Shown: piece by piece, positions 40,984 to 49,168 of the stretch
Layout: every line of letters begins with the position of its first letter
Position numbering within the stretch: the stretch's first letter is position 1
Assembly: GCA_052390275.1 (NCBI GenBank)
Contig: JBQTHD010000002.1
Coordinates: 62,001 to 126,000 of the forward strand
Length of the DNA: 64,000 nt
Direction: 5' to 3'
Source: JBQTHD01 sp052390275
GTDB taxonomy: Bacteria; Actinomycetota; Acidimicrobiia; Acidimicrobiales; AC-14
The notes under the pieces: generated by a model
What the model saw: only the letters and a program-made list of their open reading frames with translations
What the model was told of the DNA's origin: nothing
Databases searched by the model: none
Program-made: the position numbers and the translations under genes

Positions 40984-41181
40984 TCAGCCGGCGGGGACGC
41001 TCGCCGATCCGGACACCGAACCCGATACTGAGCCAGATACCGAGCCCGACACTGAGCCGGCACCGGGTCCGGTGTCTGCGGGGGTGACGTTGCGAACGGT
41101 GGTGCCATCGTCGTTGCCACAGGCTCCCGCAGCACCAGCCAGGGCCACCAGGGCGGTCCCCACCCAGATCCGTGCTCTCAT
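40984..41181 (-). CDS. Small putative lipoprotein with GSVS repeats
   Basis: 65 aa. Signal-like N-terminus MRARIWVGTALVALAGAAGAC with a cysteine at 21 that could be lipidated, then a short mature part ending in four GSVS repeats (12-bp units, about 41005-41055). ATG 41181 has an AAAGGGG site and overlaps the stop of the upstream membrane protein gene (ATGA). Function unknown. Confidence 0.65.
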   Translation of the reverse strand: MRARIWVGTALVALAGAAGACGNDDGTTVRNVTPADTGPGAGSVSGSVSGSVSGSVSGSASVPAG

Positions 41182-42767
41182 GGCCTACCCCTTTCAACCA
41201 GCGAAGCCGGCGCTGTTGGCGGATTTCCGAAGTCCAATCCTTCGGCATGGTTCGAACTTCGACTTAGTCGCGCCGAAGTTAGCCCCAGCCAGACCATGAA
41301 CGCGAGCCACCCTCCGTGCAAGGCCCAGTCCAGGGTCCCGGGCCGGGTGTAATCGGGAAGGAGGTTTCGCCAAAGCCGGTACCAGGGGGCCACGGTGGTA
41401 GTGAAGTCGACCACCCACGTCAACCGGGTCAGCCAGCCCTCGACCACCACAACCCCGAAGGTGGCCACCCCGATCAGGCCGGTGCCCACCACCCAGAGCC
41501 GGCGTCCGGCCCAGGATCGTCCCGCCCAGGCCGCTACGGCGAGAATCACACCGGGCAGGACCACCACCACCTGGCGCCCCGGCCACCACCACCCGTGCAT
41601 GGTCAATGCGGGGAAGGTGGCGGTCAGCCAACCGGCGGCCACCGTGGCGACAAGTGCAGCGCCGATCCAGGACGCCTCGCCCGGTTTCGCGTCACCCGGG
41701 TGCGGTCGCCGAGCGGAAGGAGCCGGATCGGGGCCGGCCCGACGGCGGAGTCTGAACCAGGCGGCGTCCTGAGTTCCCACCGCCGCCAGAGCGGGGACGG
41801 CCAGCAGGTGGATCGGCGACCAGGCGGCGAGTCCGAAGGACTGGTCGGTCAACAGGCCGACCAGTCGCCGGCTGCGCCCCAGGAGATCGGGCGCGGTTCC
41901 CATCACCTCCGCCTGGTCGTCGGCGAAATGGGACCCGGCGGCGTACGGGGTGATTCCGCCATAGGTGGCCAGGTGAAACCAGGCGTAGGTCACTCCTGCC
42001 AGGCCCAGGGCGGCCACCACCAAGGCGGTTGACGCCAACCCCTTGACCCGACGCCGCAGCGCCATGCGGCCGACCAGGACGGCGGCCAGGACCAGGGCCA
42101 CCGGCGAGTACTTGACCGACAGCCAGGGCAGGGCCACCACCGCGGCAACGGCCAGGAGGGTGCCGCGGCGCCCGAGAGGCCCGGTGGCCGCGGTGAGGGC
42201 CAGGGTCACGGCCAGGGCAGCCGGAAGCTCGGGGTAGATCTGGCTGCCGTAGACGGCCAGCGGCGCCGAAAGTCCGAACAGGGCGACCACGCACGCAGCC
42301 ACCCCCGGGGGCACCGCCAGGCGGCGGACGGACACCCAGATCAAGGCCGCGGCCAGAACCCCGGCCATGGCGGCCATGGCCAGCTTGGCTCCCACCCAGC
42401 CGCCCAGCTTCACCGGCAGGGCCAGCAGCACAGGAAGGAGGGGGTTGTGCGGGCTGAGCCTGGACCCGTCGGGCTGGGCTGCGTCCTGGGGTGGCAGGTC
42501 GGGGGGGTGAAAGGTCCGGTACCGGCCCTCGGCTCGCTCGTCGGCGATGTTCAGGTCGCCGTCCTCGGCCAGGCTGATGGCGCTGAGCAGGTACTGCGGT
42601 TCATCGGCGGTCACGGGGGCGCCATAGGTGGCCCGGACCCCGATTCCCGAGGCGGCCGCCGCCATCACCGCCAGGCCAACGAGGGTCATCCACCGAACCA
42701 GAAGCCGGCGGCTCACGGGCGCCCGGGGCTCGGCGGATGCCCGCTGCTTCACGTGCGCTCGCAGCAT
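41178..42767 (-). CDS. Polytopic membrane protein, GT39-like glycosyltransferase
   Basis: 529 aa with about ten membrane helices. The first periplasmic loop holds APVTADEPQYLLSAISLAEDGD, where the acidic DE pair after the first helix is typical of dolichyl-phosphate-mannose-type GT-C transferases. The sugar donor and acceptor are unknown. A duplicated 29-bp segment covers the ribosome site and start codon (see 42751-42808). Confidence 0.7.
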   Translation of the reverse strand: MLRAHVKQRASAEPRAPVSRRLLVRWMTLVGLAVMAAAASGIGVRATYGAPVTADEPQYLLSAISLAEDGDLNIADERAEGRYRTFHPPDLPPQDAAQPDGSRLSPHNPLLPVLLALPVKLGGWVGAKLAMAAMAGVLAAALIWVSVRRLAVPPGVAACVVALFGLSAPLAVYGSQIYPELPAALAVTLALTAATGPLGRRGTLLAVAAVVALPWLSVKYSPVALVLAAVLVGRMALRRRVKGLASTALVVAALGLAGVTYAWFHLATYGGITPYAAGSHFADDQAEVMGTAPDLLGRSRRLVGLLTDQSFGLAAWSPIHLLAVPALAAVGTQDAAWFRLRRRAGPDPAPSARRPHPGDAKPGEASWIGAALVATVAAGWLTATFPALTMHGWWWPGRQVVVVLPGVILAVAAWAGRSWAGRRLWVVGTGLIGVATFGVVVVEGWLTRLTWVVDFTTTVAPWYRLWRNLLPDYTRPGTLDWALHGGWLAFMVWLGLTSARLSRSSNHAEGLDFGNPPTAPASLVERGRP

Positions 42768-42808
42768 CTCGGCTCCCTCACGTGCGCTCGCAGCATCTCG
42801 GCGCCCTC
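42751..42808. repeat. 29-bp tandem duplication of a translation start region
   Basis: Two copies (42751-42779 and 42780-42808) of a segment that on the minus strand carries the putative ribosome site, ATG and first five codons of the GT39-like gene. They differ at one base. The upstream copy opens a 15-codon frame that ends over the real start. Confidence 0.85.
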
Positions 42809-42856
42809 ACCTGCGGCCGCCGCCCCACGGGGCGCTCGTCAGGGGTTCCGTCCGCT

Positions 42857-44392
42857 TCACAGGTTCTGGCCCCTGCGGAGCACCAGGGCCCAGGTCAAAA
42901 GGCCGGAGATGCTCAATAGGACCAACGAAGCCAGCCCCATCTCCGCCAGAAAGCCGTCCTCCGCCGCGTTCCAGATCTTGGTGGCGAGGGTGGAGTAGCC
43001 GGTGGGGGAGAGCAGCAGGGTGGCGGGGAGTTCCTTCATGGTGGACAACAGCACCAACCCGGCCCCCGCAGCCAGGCCGGGCAGCATCAGGGGCAGTTCA
43101 ACCGAGGCCAGCCGGCGAGTCGGACTGGCACCCAGCACGCTGGCTGCCTCGCCCAGCCGCGACGACACCCCGGCCACCGCCACCTCGGCCACCCGCAGGC
43201 CCTGGGCTCCGAAGTGCACGACGTAGGCCACGATCAACAGCGGCAGGCTCTGGTACAGCCCGAGCCACACCGGCGCCTGCAGAGCCCAGAATCCCAGGGC
43301 CAACGCCACCACGAGACCGGGCAGGGCCAACCCGCCCACCACCAGGGCGTGGGCGGTCTCCCCGGCCCGGCTCCGAAAACGGGTGGTCAGGAAGGCAACG
43401 GGGGTGACCACGGCCAATGCCACCACAGCCGTGGTGAGGCTCAGCCCGGCGGTGTGGGCGGCCGGGGAGACCAGGTTGGCCAGGTCGGCGGCCAGGGCGG
43501 CGGAGTTCTCCCGTCCTGACGCCAGGCCTCGAAAGGCCCACCAGCCCAGGACCACCACCGGGGCTACCAGCCCCAGGGTCGCCACCGCTCCCACCGTCGC
43601 CAGAGCCGGCAATCTGGCCCGGCCCAATGCCAATCGGACGAGGGGGCGGTCGGAGCGGCCGGGCGTGACCTGCCGCCGCCGGGCCATGGCTCGCTCCGAG
43701 GCGGCCACCATCAAAGCCACCGTTCCCAGAACCAGGCTGAGGGCCAGAGAGGCGGGAAGGAGTCGGGAGGAATAGATGGCCCGGGTCAAGGTGTCGAACC
43801 GCATGAGTTGCACGGCCCCGAAATCACTGACGGTGTAGAGCCCGACCAGCAGGGCTCCGGCCCAGATGGCCGGCCGGGCCTGGGGCAGGACGACCCGGGC
43901 AAAGGTGGCCCAGGACCCGGCCCCCAGCAGCCTTGACGACTCCTCCAGCGACGACGGCAGGGCCGAGAACCGGGCGGCCACCGGCAGGTAGACGTAGGGA
44001 TAGGTCAAAAGGGTCAAGACGATGAATGCGCCCCAGAAGCCCTCGATACGGGGGGCCTGACCCAGACCCAGGCGATCGAGTCCAGCCCCGACCAGGCCCC
44101 CGGGGGCGAAGGCCGCCAACAGGGCCGAGGCCCCGACGTAGGACGGAATCACGAGCGGCAACGGCAGGACGGCCCTCCACACCCGGGCCCAGGGCACGTC
44201 GGTGCGGGTGGTCAGCCAGGCAAGCAGGGTACCGATCACGGCGCTGGCCGCAGCCACCGAAACCGAGATGGCCAGGGTGCGCCGCAGTGGGCCCAGGGTG
44301 GCATCGGAGGCGACCACGTCGAGCAGGTCGCCGGGGCTGGCCAGGTTCCGTGCCACCAGGTAGCCAATGGGGGCGGCGAACGCCGCGGCCAC
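42857..44392 (-). CDS. Ferric-iron-type ABC transporter permease (FbpB-like)
   Basis: 511 aa with two homologous permease halves of about six helices each. EAA-type loops are recognised at EESSRLLGAGSWATFARVVLPQARPA and GEAASVLGASPTRRLASVELPLMLPG. This fused two-domain permease is typical of Fe3+ (Fbp/Sfu) importers. GTG 44392 cuts into the first helix (upstream GLATVGWL is hydrophobic and in frame); the frame stays open back through a 15-bp repeat and into the end of the binding-protein gene, without a standard start. Confidence 0.87.
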   Translation of the reverse strand: MAAAFAAPIGYLVARNLASPGDLLDVVASDATLGPLRRTLAISVSVAAASAVIGTLLAWLTTRTDVPWARVWRAVLPLPLVIPSYVGASALLAAFAPGGLVGAGLDRLGLGQAPRIEGFWGAFIVLTLLTYPYVYLPVAARFSALPSSLEESSRLLGAGSWATFARVVLPQARPAIWAGALLVGLYTVSDFGAVQLMRFDTLTRAIYSSRLLPASLALSLVLGTVALMVAASERAMARRRQVTPGRSDRPLVRLALGRARLPALATVGAVATLGLVAPVVVLGWWAFRGLASGRENSAALAADLANLVSPAAHTAGLSLTTAVVALAVVTPVAFLTTRFRSRAGETAHALVVGGLALPGLVVALALGFWALQAPVWLGLYQSLPLLIVAYVVHFGAQGLRVAEVAVAGVSSRLGEAASVLGASPTRRLASVELPLMLPGLAAGAGLVLLSTMKELPATLLLSPTGYSTLATKIWNAAEDGFLAEMGLASLVLLSISGLLTWALVLRRGQNL

Positions 44393-44438
44393 CAGCCATC
44401 CGACAGTCGCCAGACCCGGCCCCGGCCGCCGCCCCCCC

Positions 44439-44513
44439 GGAGTCCCCTCGCCCGGAGTCAGATCGGCTGGAGTCAGATCGGCCGGAGTCAGATCGGCCGG
44501 AGTCAGATCGGCT
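44439..44513. repeat. 15-bp tandem repeat (5 units) before the permease gene
   Basis: Units GGAGTCAGATCGGCC; four nearly identical and one diverged. In the permease frame the minus strand encodes TPADL pentapeptides. The same pentapeptide arises from another array in hemG. Confidence 0.88.
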
Positions 44514-44517
44514 GGGG

Positions 44518-45633
44518 TCAGGCGGACTCCAGGCCGCTCGCGTCGATGAGTTCTTTGGTCCTGGCGAGCCCTCCGCCAAGGGAGTCGGCTTCAAAGGTGG
44601 GGGTCTCGATCTCCGACAGAGGCGGGAGCCCATGGGAGGGCGCCACGCCCGACGCCAGGGGGTATTCGAAGGATTCCTCGCTGAAGAACTGCTGGGCCTC
44701 GGTTCCCAGCAGGAAGTCAACGAGCCTACGGGCCGATTCCGAGTCGTCTGTGGCGGCCACCACCGAGGCGCCGGTGATGAGGTTCATGGCCCCGATGTCG
44801 GCATCGGGAAAGATGTGGTTACGGGTGGGAAGGTCGGGGTCCTCCGCCAGTGCACGGAAGTTGTAGTAGTGGTTGACCAGCCCGAAGGGGACCTCACCGC
44901 GGCCCACCGCCTCGACGATGGCGGTGTTGTTGGCATAGGTCCGGGCACCGTTGTCCTTCATTCCGGTCAACCAGCCCAGGGTGCGTTCCTCGCCCACTGA
45001 TTGGCGCATGCCGGTGACGAAGTCCTGGAAGGACCCGTTAGCCGGCGCCAGCGCCACCTTGTCGGCGAAGGCCGGCCCGGTCAGGTCGAACACCGAGGCA
45101 GGCAGGTCGGCCTCAGCCACCAGGTCGGAGTTGTAGACCAGAACCCGGACGCGGCCCGAGATCCCGACCCACAGCCCGGCGGGGCTTCGGGACGCCTCGT
45201 CCACCCGGCCCAGCGTGTCGGCCCGGAGCGGGGCCAGACGTCCCTTCTGAGCCAGGAACGCCACCGCGCCGGGACTCTGGGACAGGTAGACGTCGGCCGG
45301 CGAACGGTCCGCCTCGGTGTCGATGAGCAGGGCCAGGTCGGCGGACTGTCCGTAGCGGACATCGACGGCGATGCCGGTTTCGGCTGCGAAGCGCTCCAGG
45401 ATGGGGCTGATCAGGTTCTCTGTACGGCCGGAGTAGATGGTGACGCGCTCGGAACCTCCTGCCCCGGATGGCCCCCCGCAGGCGGCCAGAGCACCCGCGA
45501 CCAGGGCCCCGCCGGCCATGGCCGCCATCGGGTTCCGCCGCCGGGGTGAAACCGGGCCGCCGAGCGAGGCATGGGTTCGGGCCCGCCGATCGCGCACCGC
45601 CAGTAGCCAGAGGTTCGTCGTGCCTATCCTCAT
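44518..45633 (-). CDS. Ferric-iron-type ABC transporter binding lipoprotein (FbpA-like)
   Basis: 371 aa. A basic region and hydrophobic stretch end in a lipobox (GALVAGALAACGG). The mature part begins VTIYSGRTENLISPILERFA, with ADVYLSQSPGAVAFL, GLWVGISGRVRVLVYN, NNTAIVEAVGRGEVPFGLVN and HYYNFRA (the tyrosine pair that binds iron in FbpA). ATG 45633 is only 7 bp from the divergent glycosyltransferase start; GTG 45597 is an alternative. Confidence 0.88.
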   Translation of the reverse strand: MRIGTTNLWLLAVRDRRARTHASLGGPVSPRRRNPMAAMAGGALVAGALAACGGPSGAGGSERVTIYSGRTENLISPILERFAAETGIAVDVRYGQSADLALLIDTEADRSPADVYLSQSPGAVAFLAQKGRLAPLRADTLGRVDEASRSPAGLWVGISGRVRVLVYNSDLVAEADLPASVFDLTGPAFADKVALAPANGSFQDFVTGMRQSVGEERTLGWLTGMKDNGARTYANNTAIVEAVGRGEVPFGLVNHYYNFRALAEDPDLPTRNHIFPDADIGAMNLITGASVVAATDDSESARRLVDFLLGTEAQQFFSEESFEYPLASGVAPSHGLPPLSEIETPTFEADSLGGGLARTKELIDASGLESA

Positions 45634-45640
45634 ATCTAAG

Positions 45641-46453
45641 GTGAACCCTACTCCGGTGGATTCCAGCGACCCGGTCGTGGTGTTCATGCCCGCCCGCAAC
45701 GAGGCGCTCACCGTGGCACAGGTACTGGATCGGGTCCCCGCCCTGATCGCGGGCCACCGGGTGGAGCGGCTGGTCATCGACGATTCTTCCACCGACGGCA
45801 CCGCCGAAGCTGCCCGCCGAGCCGGGGCCCGGGTGGTGCGCCTGGAGGCGCCGGGCGGGTTGGGAGCAGCGGTGCGCCAGGGCCTGGCGGAGGCCCGGGC
45901 CCTGGGTCCGGCGGCAGTGGTGTTCTGTGACGCCGACGGGGAGTACGACCCGGCCGAATCGGACCGCTTGGTGGCCCCCATCTTGGAGGGCCGGGCCGAC
46001 TACGTGATCGGTTCCCGGTTCTCCGGCGACATCGGTCGTATGCAGCGGCGACGGCGGGCTGGCAACCGGGTCCTCACGGTGGCGTTGTCGCGCCTGGCCG
46101 GCCAGCATCTCACCGACGGCCAGAGCGGTTTTCGGGCCCTATCGGGCCCGGCGGCGGCCGCAGCGGTCATCAACCACGACTACAACTACGCCCAGGTGCT
46201 CACCCTGGACCTCCTGGCGAAGGGATTCCGATACGCCGAGGTCCCGATCAGCTACTCGTTTCGCACCCAGGGCCGCTCGTTCGTCCGTCTCGTCCCCTAC
46301 CTTGCGCACGTCGCCCCGGCCGTGTGGCGCATGCGGCGCAATGGAGCGCGGACCCCGGTCAGTCCTCCACCACATGAGAACGGAAGCCATCCCGGGCCCG
46401 GCCCCAGCGTTGGCGGTCAAGGGTCGGCCCCGGCCCCACGCAGTCGGCGATAG
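45641..46453 (+). CDS. Glycosyltransferase family 2
   Basis: 270 aa. GT-A fold: VFMPARNEALTVAQVL, LVIDDSSTDGTAEAAR, the DxD-type CDADGEYDP, and GSRFSGDIGRMQRRRRAGNR, as in dolichyl-phosphate mannosyltransferase-like enzymes; LTDGQSGFRAL follows. The C-terminal 40 residues are Pro/Gly-rich and overlap the 3' end of the convergent oxidoreductase gene by 95 bp. GTG 45641. Confidence 0.85.
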   Translation: MNPTPVDSSDPVVVFMPARNEALTVAQVLDRVPALIAGHRVERLVIDDSSTDGTAEAARRAGARVVRLEAPGGLGAAVRQGLAEARALGPAAVVFCDADGEYDPAESDRLVAPILEGRADYVIGSRFSGDIGRMQRRRRAGNRVLTVALSRLAGQHLTDGQSGFRALSGPAAAAAVINHDYNYAQVLTLDLLAKGFRYAEVPISYSFRTQGRSFVRLVPYLAHVAPAVWRMRRNGARTPVSPPPHENGSHPGPGPSVGGQGSAPAPRSRR

Positions 46454-47756
46454 CCCAGGCCATGGCCAGGCCGTGGTGGGTGTTGTCGTGGGCGAACAGT
46501 CCATGGCGACCCAGGGTGACCAAATTCTGATGGGAGGCCAGCCAAGACTCCACTGCGGCCAGATCCTGTGCCCAGCCCCGGTGGTAGATGGGGTAGACGG
46601 CCGGTTCGCGCACCACCACCGTCTGGCGTACCGGCCCCGGGTCCAACCCCATGTCGGCCATGTCCCTGGTGACCACCATCACCAGCGCTTCGTCGGCGGC
46701 CGACCAGGTGGAGTCGCCCGTTCGGCAGGGAATCTCGGCGCAGATCACCGTGGTCCCGGGTGGGTCGGGTCCGTCCCGATAGTTGCGGGGTTCGGACAAC
46801 CGGGTCATGGCCGTTTCTGATCCGGGGAGATAGTGGGTTTCGAATCGGCTCAGGCGGTGGGCGTCGAGGACCAGATACACCAGCACCATGGCCCGCGAGC
46901 GCAGACGGGAGGCGGCCTGGGTAACCGCCGCCGGCGGACCTGGCTGGACCAGGGAGGCCACGACCTTCAGCGGAAGGGTGGAGATGACCAGATCGGCGGC
47001 CATCGCCTCCCCGCTGCCGCACTCCACCGACCACGCCTGAGCCGGGGAATCCCCGCCGGGCAGTCGCAGGCCGGTGACGGCCGTGTCGAGACGTAGCTCG
47101 ACGCCGGCTTCGGTGGCGCCCGCGGCCAGACCGACCGAGATGGCTCCGAACCCGCCCTGGGTCGGGTACCAGAATCGCCCGGAGTCCCGGGCCAGCATTC
47201 GCCGGGCCATTCCCGCCGCGCTGCGGGCGCTGATCCGCCGCCGGGCGGCCTCGGCGTCCACTTCGGTGGGTGGGAGCCCCCACAACTTCTTGGCATAGGG
47301 AAGGTAGAAGTGCTCCGCCAGCGTCGGTCCCATGCGGCGGCGCACCACCGAGGCAAAGTCGTCGCGGCCCATCCCGGCCGGTGGCGAATGCATGCGGGTG
47401 GCGACCAGGTCCCGGGCGGCCCCGGCGGCAAGCCCCGGCGGCAGGTTCCGGGCCAGGTCGCCCGGGCGCATCGGGTAGGCCAGCCAGCGGCCGGCCAGGC
47501 GCACCCGGCCCCGCCGGCGCCGCCACTGGAGCCCGCCTTCGATCAGGCCGCCGACCTCACCCAGGATGACCGGGTCGATGCTTGGGTGAAGTCGATGGCT
47601 CCCCAGGTCGACGGCCATCCCGCCCACCGCCAGGCTGGCGGCCAGCCCACCCACCTGGTCTCGGCGCTCGAGAAGAGTCACCTGATGGCCGGCAAGGGCG
47701 AGTCGCCAGGCGGTGGCCAGCCCGGCCGGCCCGCCCCCCAGAACGGCGATACTCAA
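46359..47756 (-). CDS. FAD-dependent oxidoreductase (amine-oxidase/UDP-galactopyranose-mutase-like)
   Basis: 465 aa. N-terminal dinucleotide motif VLGGGPAGLATAWRLALAGHQVTLLE, then QVGGLAASL and DLGSHRLHP. The middle has FYLPYAKKLWGLPPTEVD as in UGM-like or protoporphyrinogen-oxidase-like enzymes that act on sugar-nucleotide or isoprenoid substrates; the C-terminus has LVTLGRHGLFAHDNTHHGL. Probably works with the GT2 glycosyltransferase. Starts 4 bp inside the end of the ABC ATPase gene. Confidence 0.82.
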   Translation of the reverse strand: MSIAVLGGGPAGLATAWRLALAGHQVTLLERRDQVGGLAASLAVGGMAVDLGSHRLHPSIDPVILGEVGGLIEGGLQWRRRRGRVRLAGRWLAYPMRPGDLARNLPPGLAAGAARDLVATRMHSPPAGMGRDDFASVVRRRMGPTLAEHFYLPYAKKLWGLPPTEVDAEAARRRISARSAAGMARRMLARDSGRFWYPTQGGFGAISVGLAAGATEAGVELRLDTAVTGLRLPGGDSPAQAWSVECGSGEAMAADLVISTLPLKVVASLVQPGPPAAVTQAASRLRSRAMVLVYLVLDAHRLSRFETHYLPGSETAMTRLSEPRNYRDGPDPPGTTVICAEIPCRTGDSTWSAADEALVMVVTRDMADMGLDPGPVRQTVVVREPAVYPIYHRGWAQDLAAVESWLASHQNLVTLGRHGLFAHDNTHHGLAMAWAIADCVGPGPTLDRQRWGRARDGFRSHVVED

Positions 47757-49006
47757 CTGTCGGTGGCTACCAGGGCGACCGATCCGGATTCTGCGGCCCG
47801 GGAACTGGGGGTCAGGGAACTGTCGCCCAGGGAACCGGCGGTCAGGGAACCGTCGTTCGTGGAACCGGCGGCCAGGGAACCGTCGTTCGTGAAACCGGCG
47901 GTCAGCAACCCGCCGGGGGAGGGTGCGAAGGCGGCCGGAAGTCCGCTGATGCGAGGTTGGCCCGCCCAGGCTGTTGCGTGCCCTGAAAGCCGAACCCCCA
48001 CCCGGTCACCGGCGGCGAGGTCGGGGGCGGCCCCCACCCGGGCCCGCAACCGGACACCAGCGTCGAGGCTGAGGCAGTAGACGCTGTCGTGCCCGTAGAA
48101 CTCGACCCGGTCGACCACGCCGACCGACCCGGGTGACACCACCAGTTGCTCGGGCCGGACCATCACCTCCACCGGGCCGCGACAAGCCGACGCCACCGGC
48201 AGCAGACCCAGGGCGGTGGCCACGTGGGAGCCCCGACCCTCGCCCTCCAAGAAGTTGGCCTCGCCCACGAAGCCGGCCACCCAGGGCGATGCCGGGAAGC
48301 GGTAGAGGTCGGCCGGCGGGGCACACTGGACGATGGCCCCGGCGGACATGACCGCCACCTTTTCGCCCAGCAGAAAGGCCTCCTCCTGGTCGTGGGTGAC
48401 GAACAGGGTGGTCACCCCCACCTCCGCCAGGAGTCGGCCCACCTCGGCCCGTACCGCTACCCGAAGCGAGGCGTCAAGGTTGGAAAAAGGTTCGTCCAGC
48501 AGCAGGACTTTGGGTCGGGGAGCAAGTGCCCGGGCCAGGGCCACCCGCTGCTGCTGGCCTCCCGACAGGGTGGCCGGAAGCCGGTCGGCCAAAGCGGCCA
48601 GGCCCACCATGTCCAGCGCCTCGCCGACCCGGGGGGCCAGGGCTCTGGTTCGGCGACCTGGAACCCGCCGCCCCTGGCGCAGGTCCCGGGGTAGGCCGAA
48701 GCCCACGTTCTGAGCCACCGTCAGGTGGGGGAAGAGGGCCCAATCCTGGAAAACCATTCCCAGCCGTCGTTCCTGAGGGGCGACGAAGACCCCGGGCCCG
48801 TTCAGGGTCCGCCCGCCGACCGCCACGGTGCCCGCACTGGGTTTCTCCAGGCCGGCGATGGTCCTCAACAGGGTTGTCTTACCGCAGCCGCTCGGACCGA
48901 GCAGGGCAACGATCGAACCGGATGAAACCGAGAGGCTCACCTGATGCAGGACTGTCGTCGTCCCATAGGCCTTGACCAGGTCGACGACCTCGACGGCGGT
49001 TTCCAC
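47753..49006 (-). CDS. Ferric-iron-type ABC transporter ATPase (FbpC-like)
   Basis: 417 aa from GTG 49006. Walker A LLGPSGCGKTTLLRTIAGLE, Q-loop VFQDWALFPHLTV, signature LSGGQQQRVALARAL, Walker B VLLLDEPFSNLD, H-loop THDQEE, and a C-terminal TOBE domain (VMVRPEQLVV). It fits the permease and binding protein 3 kb downstream, from which it is separated by two sugar-related genes. A 15-bp repeat adds GSLTA-type residues at the C-terminus. Confidence 0.9.
   Translation of the reverse strand: METAVEVVDLVKAYGTTTVLHQVSLSVSSGSIVALLGPSGCGKTTLLRTIAGLEKPSAGTVAVGGRTLNGPGVFVAPQERRLGMVFQDWALFPHLTVAQNVGFGLPRDLRQGRRVPGRRTRALAPRVGEALDMVGLAALADRLPATLSGGQQQRVALARALAPRPKVLLLDEPFSNLDASLRVAVRAEVGRLLAEVGVTTLFVTHDQEEAFLLGEKVAVMSAGAIVQCAPPADLYRFPASPWVAGFVGEANFLEGEGRGSHVATALGLLPVASACRGPVEVMVRPEQLVVSPGSVGVVDRVEFYGHDSVYCLSLDAGVRLRARVGAAPDLAAGDRVGVRLSGHATAWAGQPRISGLPAAFAPSPGGLLTAGFTNDGSLAAGSTNDGSLTAGSLGDSSLTPSSRAAESGSVALVATDS
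47811..47915. repeat. 15-bp tandem repeat (7 units) at the end of the ABC ATPase gene
   Basis: Seven 15-bp units of GTCAGGGAACCGTCG and relatives; alternating forms give a partial 30-bp period. On the coding strand they make Gly/Ser/Leu/Thr/Asn-rich pentapeptides after the last conserved residue. Confidence 0.88.
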
Positions 49007-49168
49007 TGCCGCGAATCGTAACCTTGCGGTGGCGAAAGCCAACCTTCGGGGTCGTCCCGATCAGATCTTGGATTCACCGTCGACTTGACCCCAATGGTCA
49101 CGGATGCCCGGCGCCGTGGGGTTGCCCGGCTGGTTTGTCATTGCCCGCCCTTACGCTGCGGACTCCTT

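Noticed and set aside
43824..44720. Alternative minus-strand frame across the FbpA-FbpB junction
   Set aside because: It consists of Arg/Ser/Pro-rich shadow sequence and the 15-bp repeat; both overlapping transporter genes are well supported.
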